Below are positions 1-11,838 of a DNA stretch of 64,000 bases, piece by piece (the first letter of the stretch is position 1; every line of letters begins with the position of its first letter). The DNA comes from Tetradesmus obliquus (taxonomy: Eukaryota; Chlorophyta; Chlorophyceae; Sphaeropleales; Scenedesmaceae), in the NCBI GenBank assembly GCA_030272155.1, contig CP126191.1:3432501-3496500 (forward strand). Direction: 5' to 3'. The notes under the pieces were generated by a model. It was given only the letters and a program-made list of their open reading frames with translations, had not been told where the DNA came from and made no database searches. A program made the position numbers and the translations under genes.

Positions 1-3000
1 ACCACAGCAGGGCATGCAGATGCAGCAGCAGCCGGGTGCTATGGACGAAGCGCAGTATGCTGCCATGACGCCGGAGCAGCAGCAGCAGTACCTGCAGCAG
101 TGGCAGGAGTACGAGCAGTGGCAGCAGTACTACGCACAGCAGGGCTACTACGGGGACCCCTCACAGCAGCAATACTACGGCGATCCGTCACAGCAGCAGT
201 ACCCAGGCGCTGGCTACGATCCAAACCAGCAGTATGCACAGTATGGGGCACCGCAGCAAGGCTTTGACCCTCAGCAACAGCAGTACCAGCAGCAGCAGGG
301 CGGCTGGGGCTATGGCGATCCACATCAGATGCAGCAGCAGCAGATGTACGGCTGTATGTACCCTGACCAGCAGCAGATGCACATGCAGCAGATGCATATG
401 CAGGGGCCTGGGGGGTATGGCATGCCTGGCGGCTTCGGGCAGCAGCCCATGCCCCCTGCCTACCCAAATGCAGCAGGGCCTCAGCCTGGCATGATGCATC
501 CACAGCAGCTGCAGCAGCAGCAGCAGCAGCAGCACATGGGGCACATGGGTGGTATGCCGCCGCCTGGCAGCAGCAGCAGCTACCCAGCGCCGCCGCACAT
601 GGACGGCAACAGCATGCACGCGACTGCTGCTGCTGCAGCGGCCGCTGCGTCAGCCTCAGCTGCAGCTGCAGCAGCAGCAGCAGCAGAGGAGCGCAAGAGT
701 GTGGTGCCTAGCTGGCTGCGGGCTGAGATGGCGAAGCGGCAGGCTGAGGCTGCAGCAAAGCGGGCAGAGGAGGATGCGAATGACAGGGACGAAGATGAGC
801 TGGAGGCAGCACCAGCACGCAAGGCAGGCGGCGCGCCAGGTGCGGGTGTTATTGACAGCATTTGTGACAGCTATATGGTAGTTGCGGCATGCTTCTGCTG
901 GCATTGATGCTGTCAGTGTGCTGTACCGGGTGCTTGGCAGGTTTGAGATCCTCCGCCTGCAAGTGCTTTCGCAACAGCAATGTGTCAATCAACAGCTGCA
1001 TGTGGCTACCCATGTCGCAGCTGTCCTTGGGTAGCGCTTGGCAGCTGGTGCTGCTCACAACGCCGGCTATGGCCTTGCACTGCCGCGTCTGCTGCCACGC
1101 GCTGCTTCACACACCTTTTTACACCTTTCCACACACATTCTTACACATTTTACACACCTGTGACGCACCTTTCACACACCTTCTGCAGGCTCCCGCTGGG
1201 CTGGCCTCGCTGACAGGGACAGCAGCGAGGAGGAGGATGACCCTGCTGCTGCCAAAGCACGCGCTGCTGCAGCAGCAGCGGAGCGCCAAGCTGCAGTGAC
1301 GCGGCAGCTGAAGGAGCAGCTGACAGCCATACTGCTGGAAGTGACAGACAAGATGTTTGGTGAGTGGCGCAGCGTCAACGCCAGTGTGCATGTTTGCGCA
1401 GTGATGTGTAGCACCGCAAGTGTCGTAGCAGCAACGAAGTGCAGCTGGGTAGCTGGCTAGCAGCAGCGTGTGGAATGCTGTGCAGCACATGTGGCAGTCT
1501 GGCGGCTGGTGAGCGCAACTGTGTGCAGTTTGTGGTTCAAGGCAGGAAAGGTGACTTCAGCTAAGCAGGACTGGACATGCTCCAGCACTAACCAGCTGGT
1601 GAGACGCATCGAGGTTCTGCAAGCATTTGTTGGGGTGATTTGAGTGAGAGAGAGTGTAGTTCATTGTGGGTCTGGCACCATCTGAGATGGTATGTAATCA
1701 TTGTTGCTGCCTCGCTGCTACTGCTGCTGCTCTGCAGAGGAAGTGGCGCGTGAGGTGTATGGCGAGGCAGCTGGCGCAGGCAGCGGCGGCCGCAGCAGCG
1801 CACTGAGTGGTGGCAGGCGCGGCTCCTCAACAGCAGCAGAGGCAGACGGCCTGCCGCTGCCGCGTGGCATTGCTGCTGCTGGCGATGACAGTGGCAGCAG
1901 CGACAGTCCTGCCGGTGCCGGCGGAGCTGGCGTTGTGGGTGCAGCATTAGGCCTTGCTGATTACGGGTCTGGGTCTGAGAGCGATGAAGATGCAGATGAC
2001 AAGCCAAAGAAGCAGCAGCAGCAAGCTGCTGGTGCAGAGCAGAAGCAGCAGCCTGCTGAGCAACAAGAGGAGGCTGCCGAGCCAGCAGCAGCTACTGCTG
2101 CTGCTGCTGCTGCAGCAGATGTGCAGCAGCATGCTGGCAGTGCTGCAGCTGACATGGAAACTGACCAGGCACCTGCTGCTGCAGCGTTGAAGCAGCAGGA
2201 GCCAGCACCGAGCGCAACAGCAGCAGTGGCTGCCAAGACAGCAGATGCAGTTGCGGAGAATGCTGAAGAGCTCGGCAGCACGTTCACCAAGGGGCAAACG
2301 TACGTGGTTCGCAGTTCTGACCACAGCAGGCGGTACATGCATGCATAGCAGTGTTCCATGTTCAGTGTAGCTCGCTGCTGCAACAGGGTTGATCGCCTTC
2401 TACTGCTTGCAGGAAAACATGCTATGATTTGCCCTTCAGTTCAGACTATCCCTGTGGCCAAAAGTTGGCCCTGCTGCGAGCACTGGTGCTGCATAGCCTC
2501 TGCAACAGCACCTGCCACTGCCTCACGCCCTGTGTCATCTGCCACGCCTGCCGCTGCAGCGTGTGGTGCTTCATGGCAGACGGCCGCCGCGTTCCTGCAA
2601 AGGTGCTGATGGTGCACGGCCTTGCGCCGCCCAGCTACTCTGTCATGGCTGAGGGCCGCAAGCAGCGCGTGGAGTGGAGCCAGCTGCAGCCGATGCAGCA
2701 GGAGCAGCAGCAGCCGGCAGCAGCAGAGGAGCTGCTGGGGCAGCTGGAGCAGAAGCTGCCGCCGCCGCCACAGCAGCAGCAGCAACAGCCAGAATCTGCA
2801 GCTGCAGCAGATGTGCAGGTGGTACAGCCCTCCGAGCTCGCTGCTGCTGTTGCCGAAGCAGCTGCGGCTGCGGCTGCAGCTGCCAAGCCTGACGTGCAGC
2901 AGCAAGCGCTGCAGGTGTTTGAGCAGCTGAAGCAGCAGAAGGAGCACGTGCACGAGCACAGGAACGGGCAGGCTGACAAGGCTGCAGACACAGAGCGGAA

Positions 3001-4432
3001 GCGGCGCAGCAGGAGCCGGAGCAGGGACAGGCGCAGCAGGCGGGAGCGTGAGAAAGATGAGCGGAAACCACGCAGCCGCAGCAGAAGCAGAAGCAGAGAG
3101 GGTCGGCGGCAGCGTAGCAGGAGCAAAGAAGCAAAGCGCGCACGCAGCCCCAGCAGAAGCAAAGAAGCGAAGCGCGCACGCAGCCGCAGCAGGAGTAGGA
3201 GTAGGGATGCACGCAAAGAGCGGCGGCGCAGCAGGTCGAGGGACGAGGCAAAGGACAAGAAGGAGGACAAGAAGCAGGACAAGAAGGAGAGCAGGTGGGT
3301 CTTGCACACAGTGCTGAGGCAGCGGCAGGGCCTCTGCAAACATGGTTTTCAGCAGGGCATCATCATCATGTTACCCATCAAGCCATAGCATCAACGCCAT
3401 CGGCCCCGGGCCCCAATGGAGCGGCAACAGAAAGAAGACTACACAATCATGTTTGCAAGCATTACGCACACCCAAAGCCTTTCAGCAGGGCAGACCTGTG
3501 CCTGCTACAAGTGCTGTCATTGTTTGCCAGCAGCCGTGTGCTGGGTAGGATTGTCGCAGTTGAGTTTGTTAAGCTCATCACATGGTGTGCTCTGTGCTGC
3601 AGGCGGTCTGAGAAGCGCGACAAGGACAAGCATACCAGCAGCAGGCGGCAGCGCAGCCGCAGCAGGAGCCGCAGCCCCAGCAGGTCCAAGGAGAGGCACA
3701 AGGAGAGGCGCAGCAGGTCCCGCGATAAGCGCAAGGAGCGCCGGCGCAACAGCAGCAGCAAGAGCAGGAGCAGCAGCCGCAGCAGGGAACGGCGGCACAA
3801 AGCTCGCAGGAGCGACAGCAGGAGCCGCAGCCGTACGCCTAAGCGGGCTAGCGGTGAGTGTCATCATCATCATCATGTTACTCATCAAGCCATAGCATCA
3901 ACGCCATCGGCCCCGCGCCCCAATGGAGCGGCAACTACACCCTCGTGTTTGCAAGCATTACGCACACCCCAAGCCTTTTCAAGAAGTCAGCAATAAACCT
4001 AGACACCAGTAACCTAACAGAACCCCAAGCATCATCCGACACAAACCGCTTCACCTTCACCTCAGCATCTGCAATAGACAACAAGTTACGCAATTTTGCA
4101 GCGCAACCAGACAAAGCCCTAATCTCATTAAACATCTCGCGGTGAGTGTGAAGGGCTGGCAATTTCCTGCAGGAGAGCAGCGTGCCTGCAATCTGGCCCA
4201 TCTGTCTTCAATGCATGTTTCTTTGCGGTGCTTTGTGCTGGCTGCTTAGCTGCTCAATTGCCTACCCGCTTGCAAACACCGTGACAGGACAGCGGCAGCA
4301 GCGCAGCCCCTAGTGATGACTGCATGCCGCTCACTGGTTTGCTGAAGTACCATGTGCGATGTTGTTGCTCCTGCAGGCAAGTCTTCCAGACGGAGCCGCA
4401 GCAGAGAGCACAGCAAGAAGGACCGTCGCTAG
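1..4432 (+). CDS. SR-rich, Q-rich protein, probably splicing-related (5' partial)
   Basis: Six exons fit in phase: <1-839, 1189-1359, 1738-2299, 2560-3294, 3603-3853, 4377-4432 (stop TAG). The frame is open to the window edge, so the start may lie upstream; the first visible Met is at 14. Order of parts: a Gln/Tyr/Gly/Met-rich low-complexity region, a polyA stretch, then VPSWLRAEMAKRQ, an acidic segment, a helical segment ending TDKMFEEVAREV, and more polyQ/polyA. A small beta-rich segment follows (TVWCFMADGRRVPAKVLMVH) that resembles a Tudor/SH3-like barrel. The C-terminus is a long RS domain (RSRSR, SRSRD) spread over the last three exons. RS domains are typical of nuclear pre-mRNA splicing factors; that role is inferred and no RRM is visible. 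Joining 2299 to 2560 rests on phase and on the sensible protein it makes. Introns 4 and 5 carry LINE fragments. Confidence 0.8.
3347..3359. repeat. Target-site duplication, left, LINE copy A
   Basis: TTTCAGCAGGGCA, repeated exactly at 3480-3492 on the other side of the insertion. Confidence 0.75.
3360..3479 (-). mobile_element. 5'-truncated LINE copy A (120 bp) in intron 4 of the SR gene
   Basis: This segment matches 3862-3985 closely apart from one short length difference. It is flanked by a perfect 13-bp direct repeat (TTTCAGCAGGGCA at 3347-3359 and 3480-3492), which fits a target-site duplication. Read on the minus strand it is the 3' end of the element: a non-coding stretch ending in a short ATG-repeat tail next to the left flank. 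A missing 5' part, a simple-repeat 3' tail and flanking duplications are the hallmarks of target-primed reverse transcription by LINEs. It lies antisense to the host gene and wholly inside the intron. Confidence 0.75.
3480..3492. repeat. Target-site duplication, right, LINE copy A
   Basis: Exact 13-bp match to 3347-3359. Confidence 0.75.
3851..3861. repeat. Target-site duplication containing the splice donor (left)
   Basis: GCGGTGAGTGT; the donor GTGAGT begins at 3854, directly after exon 5 of the SR gene. Exact second copy at 4139-4149. Confidence 0.75.
3862..4138 (-). mobile_element. 5'-truncated LINE copy B (277 bp) at the exon 5/intron 5 junction of the SR gene
   Basis: On the minus strand this reads as the last roughly 66 codons of an ORF (MFNEIRALSGCAAKLRN at its start, FVSDDAWGSVRLLVSRF in the middle, stop at about 3935), then a 3' untranslated part shared with copy A, then an ATG-repeat tail. 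The ORF end resembles the extreme C-terminus of LINE ORF2-type proteins in general look; I cannot assign a clade. It is flanked by an 11-bp direct repeat, GCGGTGAGTGT, at 3851-3861 and 4139-4149. The base composition is more AT-rich than the neighbouring exons, which fits a foreign insertion. Confidence 0.75.
4139..4149. repeat. Target-site duplication containing a duplicated splice donor (right)
   Basis: Exact copy of 3851-3861, carrying a second GTGAGT donor at 4142, so the intron now has two equivalent 5' splice sites on either side of the LINE. Confidence 0.75.
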
Positions 4433-5141
4433 TGAGCACTCGAGGTGCAAGCAGTGGCCACTGAAGTCCATGGACTTCATGGTGGCATCTGCACGTCACT
4501 GCACGTGGCCTGCTCTGTGCATGTCTACGCGCTGCCTGCAGCATGCTGCACGTTGTATACGCAGTGCACGACCAAGGGTAATGGGTTGGCAGCGGCATGC
4601 GGTAGCTTGGCAAGCTGATGGGATCTGGGTGTCTGACCTTCGTACGTGACCTTCACACGTGAATGTTGACCATCAAGCACAAGCTATTCTGGCAATGAAA
4701 ACTCTAGAAGTAATTTTTAAATCTATCTAGTCATTACCATCATCAACAACAAGCGCCGGAAACACAGTCAATGACTGAAAACGGAGCAGCAAAATCGCGT
4801 CTACCCTGCTATGCCACTCCTTTCTTTATGTTGCAGTGGCTGGCGAACCACAGAACAGCTCTTAATGTCTTCAAGCATAAGATAAGCTGAGGGGCTGCAG
4901 CAAAGGCGGTTGCTGATTCGGTTGCTCTTGACGGGCAAGAAATTTGGAGCATATAGTGCTTTAAATATAAGACAACAGACTCTTTTATGGAGTCAAATGC
5001 CAGTGTAGACACCCTGTAGTGACAGCACCAACGACTGAGGGTTGCCCGGGCTTCCTTTGGCTGAAGCATACCAGCAAGCGGAGCTCGACAGGCTGACAGA
5101 TCGGTGCTTAAATCATTTTCGTAACACTTAAAGCAGCGCGC
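4433..5141. other. Intergenic, SR gene to GT49 gene
   Basis: The 3' flank of the SR gene followed by the upstream region of the glycosyltransferase. The middle (about 4670-4760) is AT-rich. I see no gene or RNA. Confidence 0.6.
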
Positions 5142-7532
5142 ATGAAGCGGTGCCTTCAGAATGTCAGCTTGTGCTTCCTGCTGTTGGCAGCTTCAGCAGC
5201 ACAGGCAGCGCCACCCCCCGCTGCACTGGTTGAGTGCCTGAAGAGGGCAGAAGGAGACCAGTCCAGTCAGCTCTCGACTTACCAAGACTTTGTGCACGGT
5301 CATGCCACCAGGTGTGCTTTCTTGCCGTACTTTGCTGTGCAGCTTTAGAGACAGGGATTTGTCATCAGCGCCATGATGATCATCAGCATCATCATGTGCC
5401 ATGCAGCGGCAGCGCTGCGCGTTGCCACGCAACCCCAGGCAATGCTTCTTGTGGTCATCAAATATACATCACAAGCCATAGCAGCAACGCCACATGTGCC
5501 AGTGCTGGTGATGGGTGACCACGCGCTGCTGGCTTTGCTGACCACGACTGCTGGCTGCTGTTGCATCACGTAGGCTGACGTTGCGCTCGGGCTGGTGGAG
5601 CGAGAAGAAGTCAATCTTTGACCTCAGTATAGTGACAGGGTTGACAGTCAGCAGACTTGATCAGCTGGAAGCACAGTGCAGGGCCTGGAAGGGCCCACTC
5701 ACTGCCGCAGTGTACCTAGTGGTGCATGTGCCGCCAGGGAGCACAAAACTGGATGGCGCTGGGCTGGAGACAGTCCACAAAGCAGAGAAAGACATGGCAG
5801 AGTTTCACAAAAGGTGCGTATGATGTGGTTTGCTCAGCAGATTATGTCTATTTTGAGCAGATACCCGCATAGCTGTGCAGCACTTGTCCGTACAACCAGT
5901 TTCAGCTGGGAGCAGATACCCGCATGGATTTGCACACATGACCAATGTTGTCAGCGTCAGCATCAGCTGGCAAGCAGTAACTGTGAACTCAAAGGATCCA
6001 GATTCAGTTCATTGTTCACTGAAGCTTGTTAAAACAAGCAGCAACTCTGACATTCCCTCTGCTGTTCCTGCCCTGTTACCTTGCAGGATGGAGGCGCTGC
6101 CAAACGGCTGCTCGCTAAACATGATGCTACTTGTTGAGACAGTTGCGGATCGTATCATGCGCTGGATGCTGCCAATCAACGTGCTGCGCAACTATGCGCT
6201 GCTGGGGGCAGACACACGCCTGGTAGCTATGGTGGATGTGGACCTGCTGCCAAGCGTGGGCCTGGCTGACTGGCTGCAGCTGCCTGGCAAGTGAGTACTT
6301 AACAGCCGCTTCCCTGCCTTGGCTTGCAGACATCAGCAGCAAGGGCAATGCTTTTGGGTACCACCTGCAGGAGTGCCTGCAGGAAATAGCAGTCGACGGC
6401 CTGTCATGCGAGACCGCACCTCGGCATGTGAATGTGCAAGCGTCAGCAGAGCAGTGGTGCCACAGCACTCCGGGATGCAACACTTCGGGCAGGCGATGTG
6501 AGCGGCTCTTACCTGGGTGAAGCTCACTGCATCTTCTGCTGTGCACCTGCAGGATGGACTGGCTGAAGCAAGAGTGCAGCCAGAAGAAGCTGTTTGTGCT
6601 GCCTGCGTTTGAGACAGCTGAGCTGCCCACCATGGCAGCAGCGCACAAGGTGGCAGCAAAGGCAGCCGCGTCAGATAAGCAGGCGCTGCAGAAGATGGTG
6701 GCTGAGCAGCAGGTCTGGCAGTTTGCCCTCAAAATCTTCCGCGAGGTGGGTGGGCCTGCTGCTGCTGTGACACACAGGCACTCTGTGTGGCCGCCGTTTG
6801 CCCCCCGTTGCTCCAAATCCGTGCAAGGATATTGCTGCGCAAAACTCAGCAGCATGCAGGCGATGCGTGAATGTAGGGGCTGTGGGTGTGTACAGCAAGT
6901 TGAGAAGCGCGCAAGTTTTGGCAACCGCTCCACTGATCTTGTGTTGCTTGTTGCTCTGTGCAGGGCCACAACATGACGCTGTATGACAAGTGGTTCAACA
7001 GCAGCGAAGCGTACGGGCCCCTGGGCTGGACCAAGGACTACGAGCCATGGTTCATCATAGACCGCACACTGACGCCCTTCTATGACAGCGTGTTTAGAGG
7101 CTACGGCTGGAACAAGGTCACACATGTGACACATGTGCACCACCAAGGGTGAGGCACTGTTGCAGAGTTGCTTCGCTGCCTGCAGCTGCCGCAGCAGCCA
7201 GGCATCAGCTGTGCCTCGTATACATGGCAGCTGCAGCCTGCACTAGCTGGCACATCTGTAGTTGTCCCCATATGCAGCACCTGTCTGTGGACACGGCATA
7301 ACACGATGCTTGCAACCCCTTGTGCTGCGCAGGTTCAAGTTCATGGTGCACCCCACAGGCTTCCTGGTGCATAGGCAGCATGGCTACACCAAGGCACGCG
7401 ACTCGTACCAGTCCTCAAAGGCTTCGTATGAGAAGACGCTGCTCACAAACAAGGCCAAAGCACGCGCCGACAAGAGCTTGGCTGCAACAACACACAAGTG
7501 AGTCAGAGGTGTTCCAGTGCATGCATTTTTGC

Positions 7533-7568
<36 letters not shown>

Positions 7569-7828
7569 GACTAAATACTTATATTCCTGCTGCATGTGGT
7601 TTTGTCTGCAGGTTCCGCGACAGGGTATTGGTGCAGCTGTCAGAAGGCAGATACAAGCCGGCTCTGGACACGGGCCTGCAGATGTGCCTGGACACGCTGC
7701 CGTGGTGGAAGCAGAACAGCAGCAAGGTGGTGGCGCCAGCACAGGCTGTGGAGGTCAGCGCAGCGCAGCGCCACCAGCGGCGCCGCCGCCGCAGGCAGCT
7801 TGAGCAGCCGGCTCACCCAAGGCGTTAG
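5142..7828 (+). CDS. Glycosyltransferase family 49 (LARGE-like) protein
   Basis: Seven exons in phase: 5142-5311, 5574-5813, 6087-6290, 6553-6745, 6964-7148, 7333-7497, 7612-7828, giving 457 residues. The N-terminus MKRCLQNVSLCFLLLAASA is a signal peptide or membrane anchor, so the enzyme should act in the Golgi/ER lumen. Family marks: FDLSIVTGLTVSRLDQLEA near residue 70, LPINVLRNYAL (165-175), the metal-binding DVD triad at 187-189, an EPWFIIDR block, GYGWNKVTH, then FLVHRQHGY near the end. This order is that of Glyco_transf_49 proteins, which include the C-terminal catalytic half of animal LARGE (glucuronyl/xylosyl transfer). The donor sugar here cannot be told from sequence. The C-terminal tail is Arg-rich and variable. 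Exon 5 was ended at 7148 because only that phase joins to the next conserved block. Confidence 0.87.
5385..5505. repeat. Possible degenerate third copy of the LINE 3' end, in GT49 intron 1
   Basis: Contains CAT-repeat sequence and, at about 5468-5503, a stretch similar to the conserved part of the two LINE copies (CAAGCCATAGCAGCAACGCC here against CAAGCCATAGCATCAACGCC). The rest has diverged, and no flanking duplication is recognisable. Confidence 0.3.
7525..7569. repeat. CTG triplet run in GT49 intron 6
   Basis: A nearly pure CTG run of about 14 units shortly after the donor at 7498. Confidence 0.85.
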
Positions 7829-9927
7829 GCCAAGCAGCATGATCTTGAACTGATTAACTTATCTGGCCGGCTGCACAAGCCGTGCTCAATGTTGGTGCTG
7901 CGGATGCTTCTGTGTGCATGCCACTGCTCCTGCAGTGACGGGCCCTGGGCCTCACACACCCAGTTCAGCGCGTGCCGCACACGGGAATTGCTCAACATCC
8001 ATTTGCATAGGCAGTAAATCGTGACCTGGTAGGTTTAGATGAGCCGTAGATGTGTTCTGTCTGAGAGAACTGGGGTGATGTCCTCTGCGAGCTCTAGCAG
8101 TTTGTTGCCTTGGCATATATGTGTGTGTGTGCTGTTGGCGCTGATGCCACTGGCGGCCACGCCAACCCCGTGGCTCAAAATATAGGCACTGTCATTGATT
8201 TGTTCTGCTGCCTGCACGGGCATCATCCCAGTGCAGACATTGCATGCTTCTAGCTAGAGCTTGGGAGGCTGGGGCTCCGCTGCAGGGCGTCTGCTTGCTG
8301 ACAACAACTGACCACAAAGGATGCGCTCGCCAGCACACATGTGCTGGCTGCAAACCTGACTTGACCTAATCCTTTCGCGTGTTGTTGAACAGCAATACAC
8401 AGCTGCGCCACAAACATGCAAAGCACCCTTGATTGTGTGCGTGACATGTAGGGGTCCTTCGTGTGGTGGCTTGGGTGTGATCTACTTTTTATGTGCCTAC
8501 CTTGATCGTGCAGCAGGTCACATGCTGTGCAGGGCCCGGTGGTGTCAAACAACACGTGATTTATAATGGTGCATGCCGAACACGTGTTTTGGACGTGTGA
8601 CATGTGTGCATGCACATCGAGCCAGAGATGTGCTGCACCTGCACAAAATCCCCTTGCATGCTGGTCTAATTGTATGGCTCTGTTTCTGGTCATAGCTCTG
8701 TTGTAGTGCAGCGGGTGTGGCGGCTGATTGGTGCTGATAGACATGCAACAGGCGCAGCATTCTCGCAGGCAGCGCCCGGTGCTGCTGCTCACTGCCCTTG
8801 CTGCATGATTGGCAGCATCTAGGTCAACAAGGGTGGGGGCTTGTTGGTCTCTGCAGTCATGTGTTACGCGGCTTATGCTGCCCTGGCTGTCCAGTGTAGG
8901 ACTGGTCAAGGGTGCTTTTTGAGAGTTGTGGTGCAGTGAACACATCTTTTTGCATGGCGTGCATGGTTGGATCCATTTGTACTTCTTACCCCAAATCATG
9001 ATTGCTTTAGTGATCACTTCTGTGATCACTTCAGTGGAGTTGCAGGGGGCGCATGGCCTGAATGGTAGCTAGCGGAAGCTTGGGACGCGCTCTATCATTC
9101 AGCAAAGGGTGCACACGCTGTTTGGCTTTGTCAGATGTAGGTGCAACATGCGGTCAGTCTGTGGCGTGACGCAGGATGCAGGGCATACAGCAGATTGCTA
9201 CCAACCTGCTTGCTACCGTCATGCCCTGGTGCACTGCAGCATGGCAGCATGGCATGCATATTTGTCTGCAACACATCAGCTGATGCACTGAATTGCTTGG
9301 CAGTGCTCCTGCTACAGTGTATACACTATGTACTGCACACATAATGTAGTGCGCCATGATGCGCTGCACCTGTTGGGCTGCTGAGCAGACATTGTGTGTA
9401 AATGCAGGCCTTGTTGCCAGATATTTGTGTATGATTCTTGGGTGGCAAACTCGAAGCGCTTCTCTCAAACGTTTTGCGTCAACGGGAGCTGCATGCAGGA
9501 CACTCTTGATCGTCATGGGCAGCACTGCTGTACCGAACAGGGTGACCCTGTGGCATGCAGGAACATGTGACTTAGCGACTGTACGTGCCAGAAACATTCT
9601 CTTGACGGATTTAATGTATAAATAGACCAAAATTACAGCGCGGCTGGTGGCTGGATGAGCTCAAGCAGCTCTCCTGCGAGTTTTCAGCCTGCCAGTGATC
9701 AGGCTCATAAGGCCCTCAGGCCTGCATGCTGGCGTACGGTCTTGAGGCCTGTATGCCAGTCTGTGCAGTAGGTAGCAGACACACATGTTGAATTCAGCAG
9801 GATTGAGCGCGGTTGCATGGACTTGGGAGCCTGGTAAGGCAGAGGTCGTCGCCGGGACGCTGCAGGGGCCCAAACCGCCTAAACCACCAGACGTCACTTG
9901 TCCGCCGCAGAGCTTCGTGCGATTGAC
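7829..9927. other. Intergenic, 2.1 kb, no recognisable gene
   Basis: Only short open frames with Cys/His/Met-rich content typical of antisense or random reading, no splice-joined protein, no RNA gene. Short imperfect repeats of GAGGCCTGTATGCC-like sequence sit at about 9715-9765. Confidence 0.5.
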
Positions 9928-11838
9928 ATGGTACAAACAGCGGTAGGACCTGCAAACATCGGCGGCGGTGCAGCCACAGCTACCATGGCCCTCTCCTCCT
10001 TACCTGCGTCACCTGCGGGCACTGCCAGTCCAGGGGCTGCATCGCGAAATCAAACAACGTTTAGGCTCCGTTCGCGCTCAATGAGGCCAACTTCAGCATT
10101 CGGCAGCAGCACCGGCAGCAGCAGTAGCAGCAGCAAGCTGCGTGACCAGGAGCAGCATGTGCCTCGCACTCTCCCGGACGTGATGCGTGTGTTTCTGGCA
10201 CACCCATCTGCAGCTGTGCCTACAGCCGCAATATGTGGGCTGTGTGCCCTGCGGCTGCAGCAGCCACTCACTGCAGCTGACCCTCTTGTGGCTGCAGCAG
10301 TGGTGCTGCTGTGGCTGGTGCAAGAGTGGGCAGCACACAAGTACCTGCTGCACAGTGATATGGATTGGCTGGGTGAGTGCTGTGAATGTGTGGCATCTTC
10401 AATTTCCAATGCAGACCAATAGACGTAAAGACAAACACTGAAGGCCGCTCCAGCAAACTGCTGTGTCTGCTTGCGCTCGAGCCTGCGTGTCAAACAACAT
10501 GCCAGCAGCAGGTGAAGCATGCACATGTCCAAGCAATGCACTGCACGCACGCATGTGTGTGTGCAAGGTCTTAAAGTACCGTAAATCCATGATTGCCACC
10601 CCTGCGCAGCTGTCGCCTCTCCACAGACTGACATGTAGCACTTGCTGCAAACGTGCAGGCCAACCTAAACAAGCCACAACAGCGCAGCTGCATCACCACT
10701 TCACCCTTCATTCAACCTCAATCATGATGATTGTGTCTCTCTCTCAATGCGCTCTGCAGGCAAGACCATCCACAGGCAGCATCATGAGACACCATACTTC
10801 CATGTCAGTCTGGACCCGCCTGGGCTCATCCTGTCAGTCATGGCTGCTGCAGCGCTGCTGTTTGGGCTGCTGTTCCAGTGGGGGCCCCTCAGCCTGACAG
10901 CCACAGCAGCATACTACTCAGCAGGTGCGCAGCAGCGCAAGTCACAAAGAGCACTGGCAGCTGCTGCGAAATTCGATGGCCAGCAGTGTGTGGTCAACAT
11001 TGGACGCGTGTGGCAGCTGCAGCGATGGAGGCCGGCGCGCACTGTTTGCAGCTTGCATCTGAACGTTGTTTGTATGGACCTGGCATGCCTGCTTCCAAGT
11101 CAAGGCCTTGTGCTGGCTGCAGCGGCCGACTTGACCCCATAGTTATATCATGCATTGCTGGTTACTGCCTGCTGCTGCTGCTGCTGCTGCTGTGGTCGCC
11201 TGCTGCTGCCAGGGCTGCTGTACGAGTGGCTGCACTACGTGGTGCACACGCACTGGGTGCCGCCCCAGGGCTGGCTGCGGTCAGTGCGCAGGTGAGGCAG
11301 CACAGCTGGCTGTCTGGCTGACTGTGTTTGCTGAACATAAAGTGTCGTGCGCTGGCAGTTGACAGAGCAGCAATGCAGCAATAGGCTGGGCCATTGCATT
11401 GTTTTTATTGCTGGGCTGATGATGTGGACCTCGCCGGCTATCCTACAAGTGCAAGCCGCACATGCCTCTGGGCCAGTTCAAACTCTGGACACAAACCTCT
11501 GCATTGCCAGCTACTGCTGACGTCCTCACTGGCTTTGCCACTGCTGCTTCTCTCCTGTCCAACCCAAACCCAGGCACCACATGCTGCACCACTGCCGCAA
11601 CGAGGACTACTGGCTGTCATTCACTGCGCCAGCTGTGGACGCATGGTTTGGCACACTGCCATCCTCAGCCTCCTCAGTGCCCCTCACAGCCATGGCTCGC
11701 AAGGGCCACTCTGCAACAGCAAGCGGCAGCAGGAGCAGCAGGTCAGGGCTGGCGAGTGTAGGGGCAGCTGGGGATGCGAGGGATGTTAGGGAGGAGGCAG
11801 TTGCAGTCACAGCAGGCGCTGCTGCAGCTCGCCGCTAG
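9928..11838 (+). CDS. Fatty acid hydroxylase/sterol desaturase superfamily protein
   Basis: Four exons in phase: 9928-10372, 10760-10924, 11213-11291, 11574-11838, 317 residues. The first about 75 residues are Ala/Ser/Arg-rich with few acids and could be a chloroplast or mitochondrial transit peptide; Met at 9985 is an alternative start. Hydrophobic segments surround four histidine clusters: HKYLLH, IHRQHHE, HYVVHTHW and RHHMLHHCRNEDYW. These match the di-iron His-box pattern of the FA_hydroxylase family (membrane enzymes that use O2 to hydroxylate or desaturate lipids, sterols or carotenoids). The substrate cannot be assigned. The C-terminal about 50 residues are low-complexity. Each splice junction keeps a His box intact, which supports the model. 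Intron 2 ends in a CTG-rich tract just before the acceptor at 11212. Confidence 0.83.

Noticed and set aside
6320-6540. Extra exon of the GT49 gene
   Set aside because: Has an AG before it, but the two flanking exons already join in phase and in the conserved order without it.
8250-9029. 259-residue minus-strand open frame
   Set aside because: Cys/His/Ser-rich with no motif; looks like chance reading in a GC-rich intergenic region.
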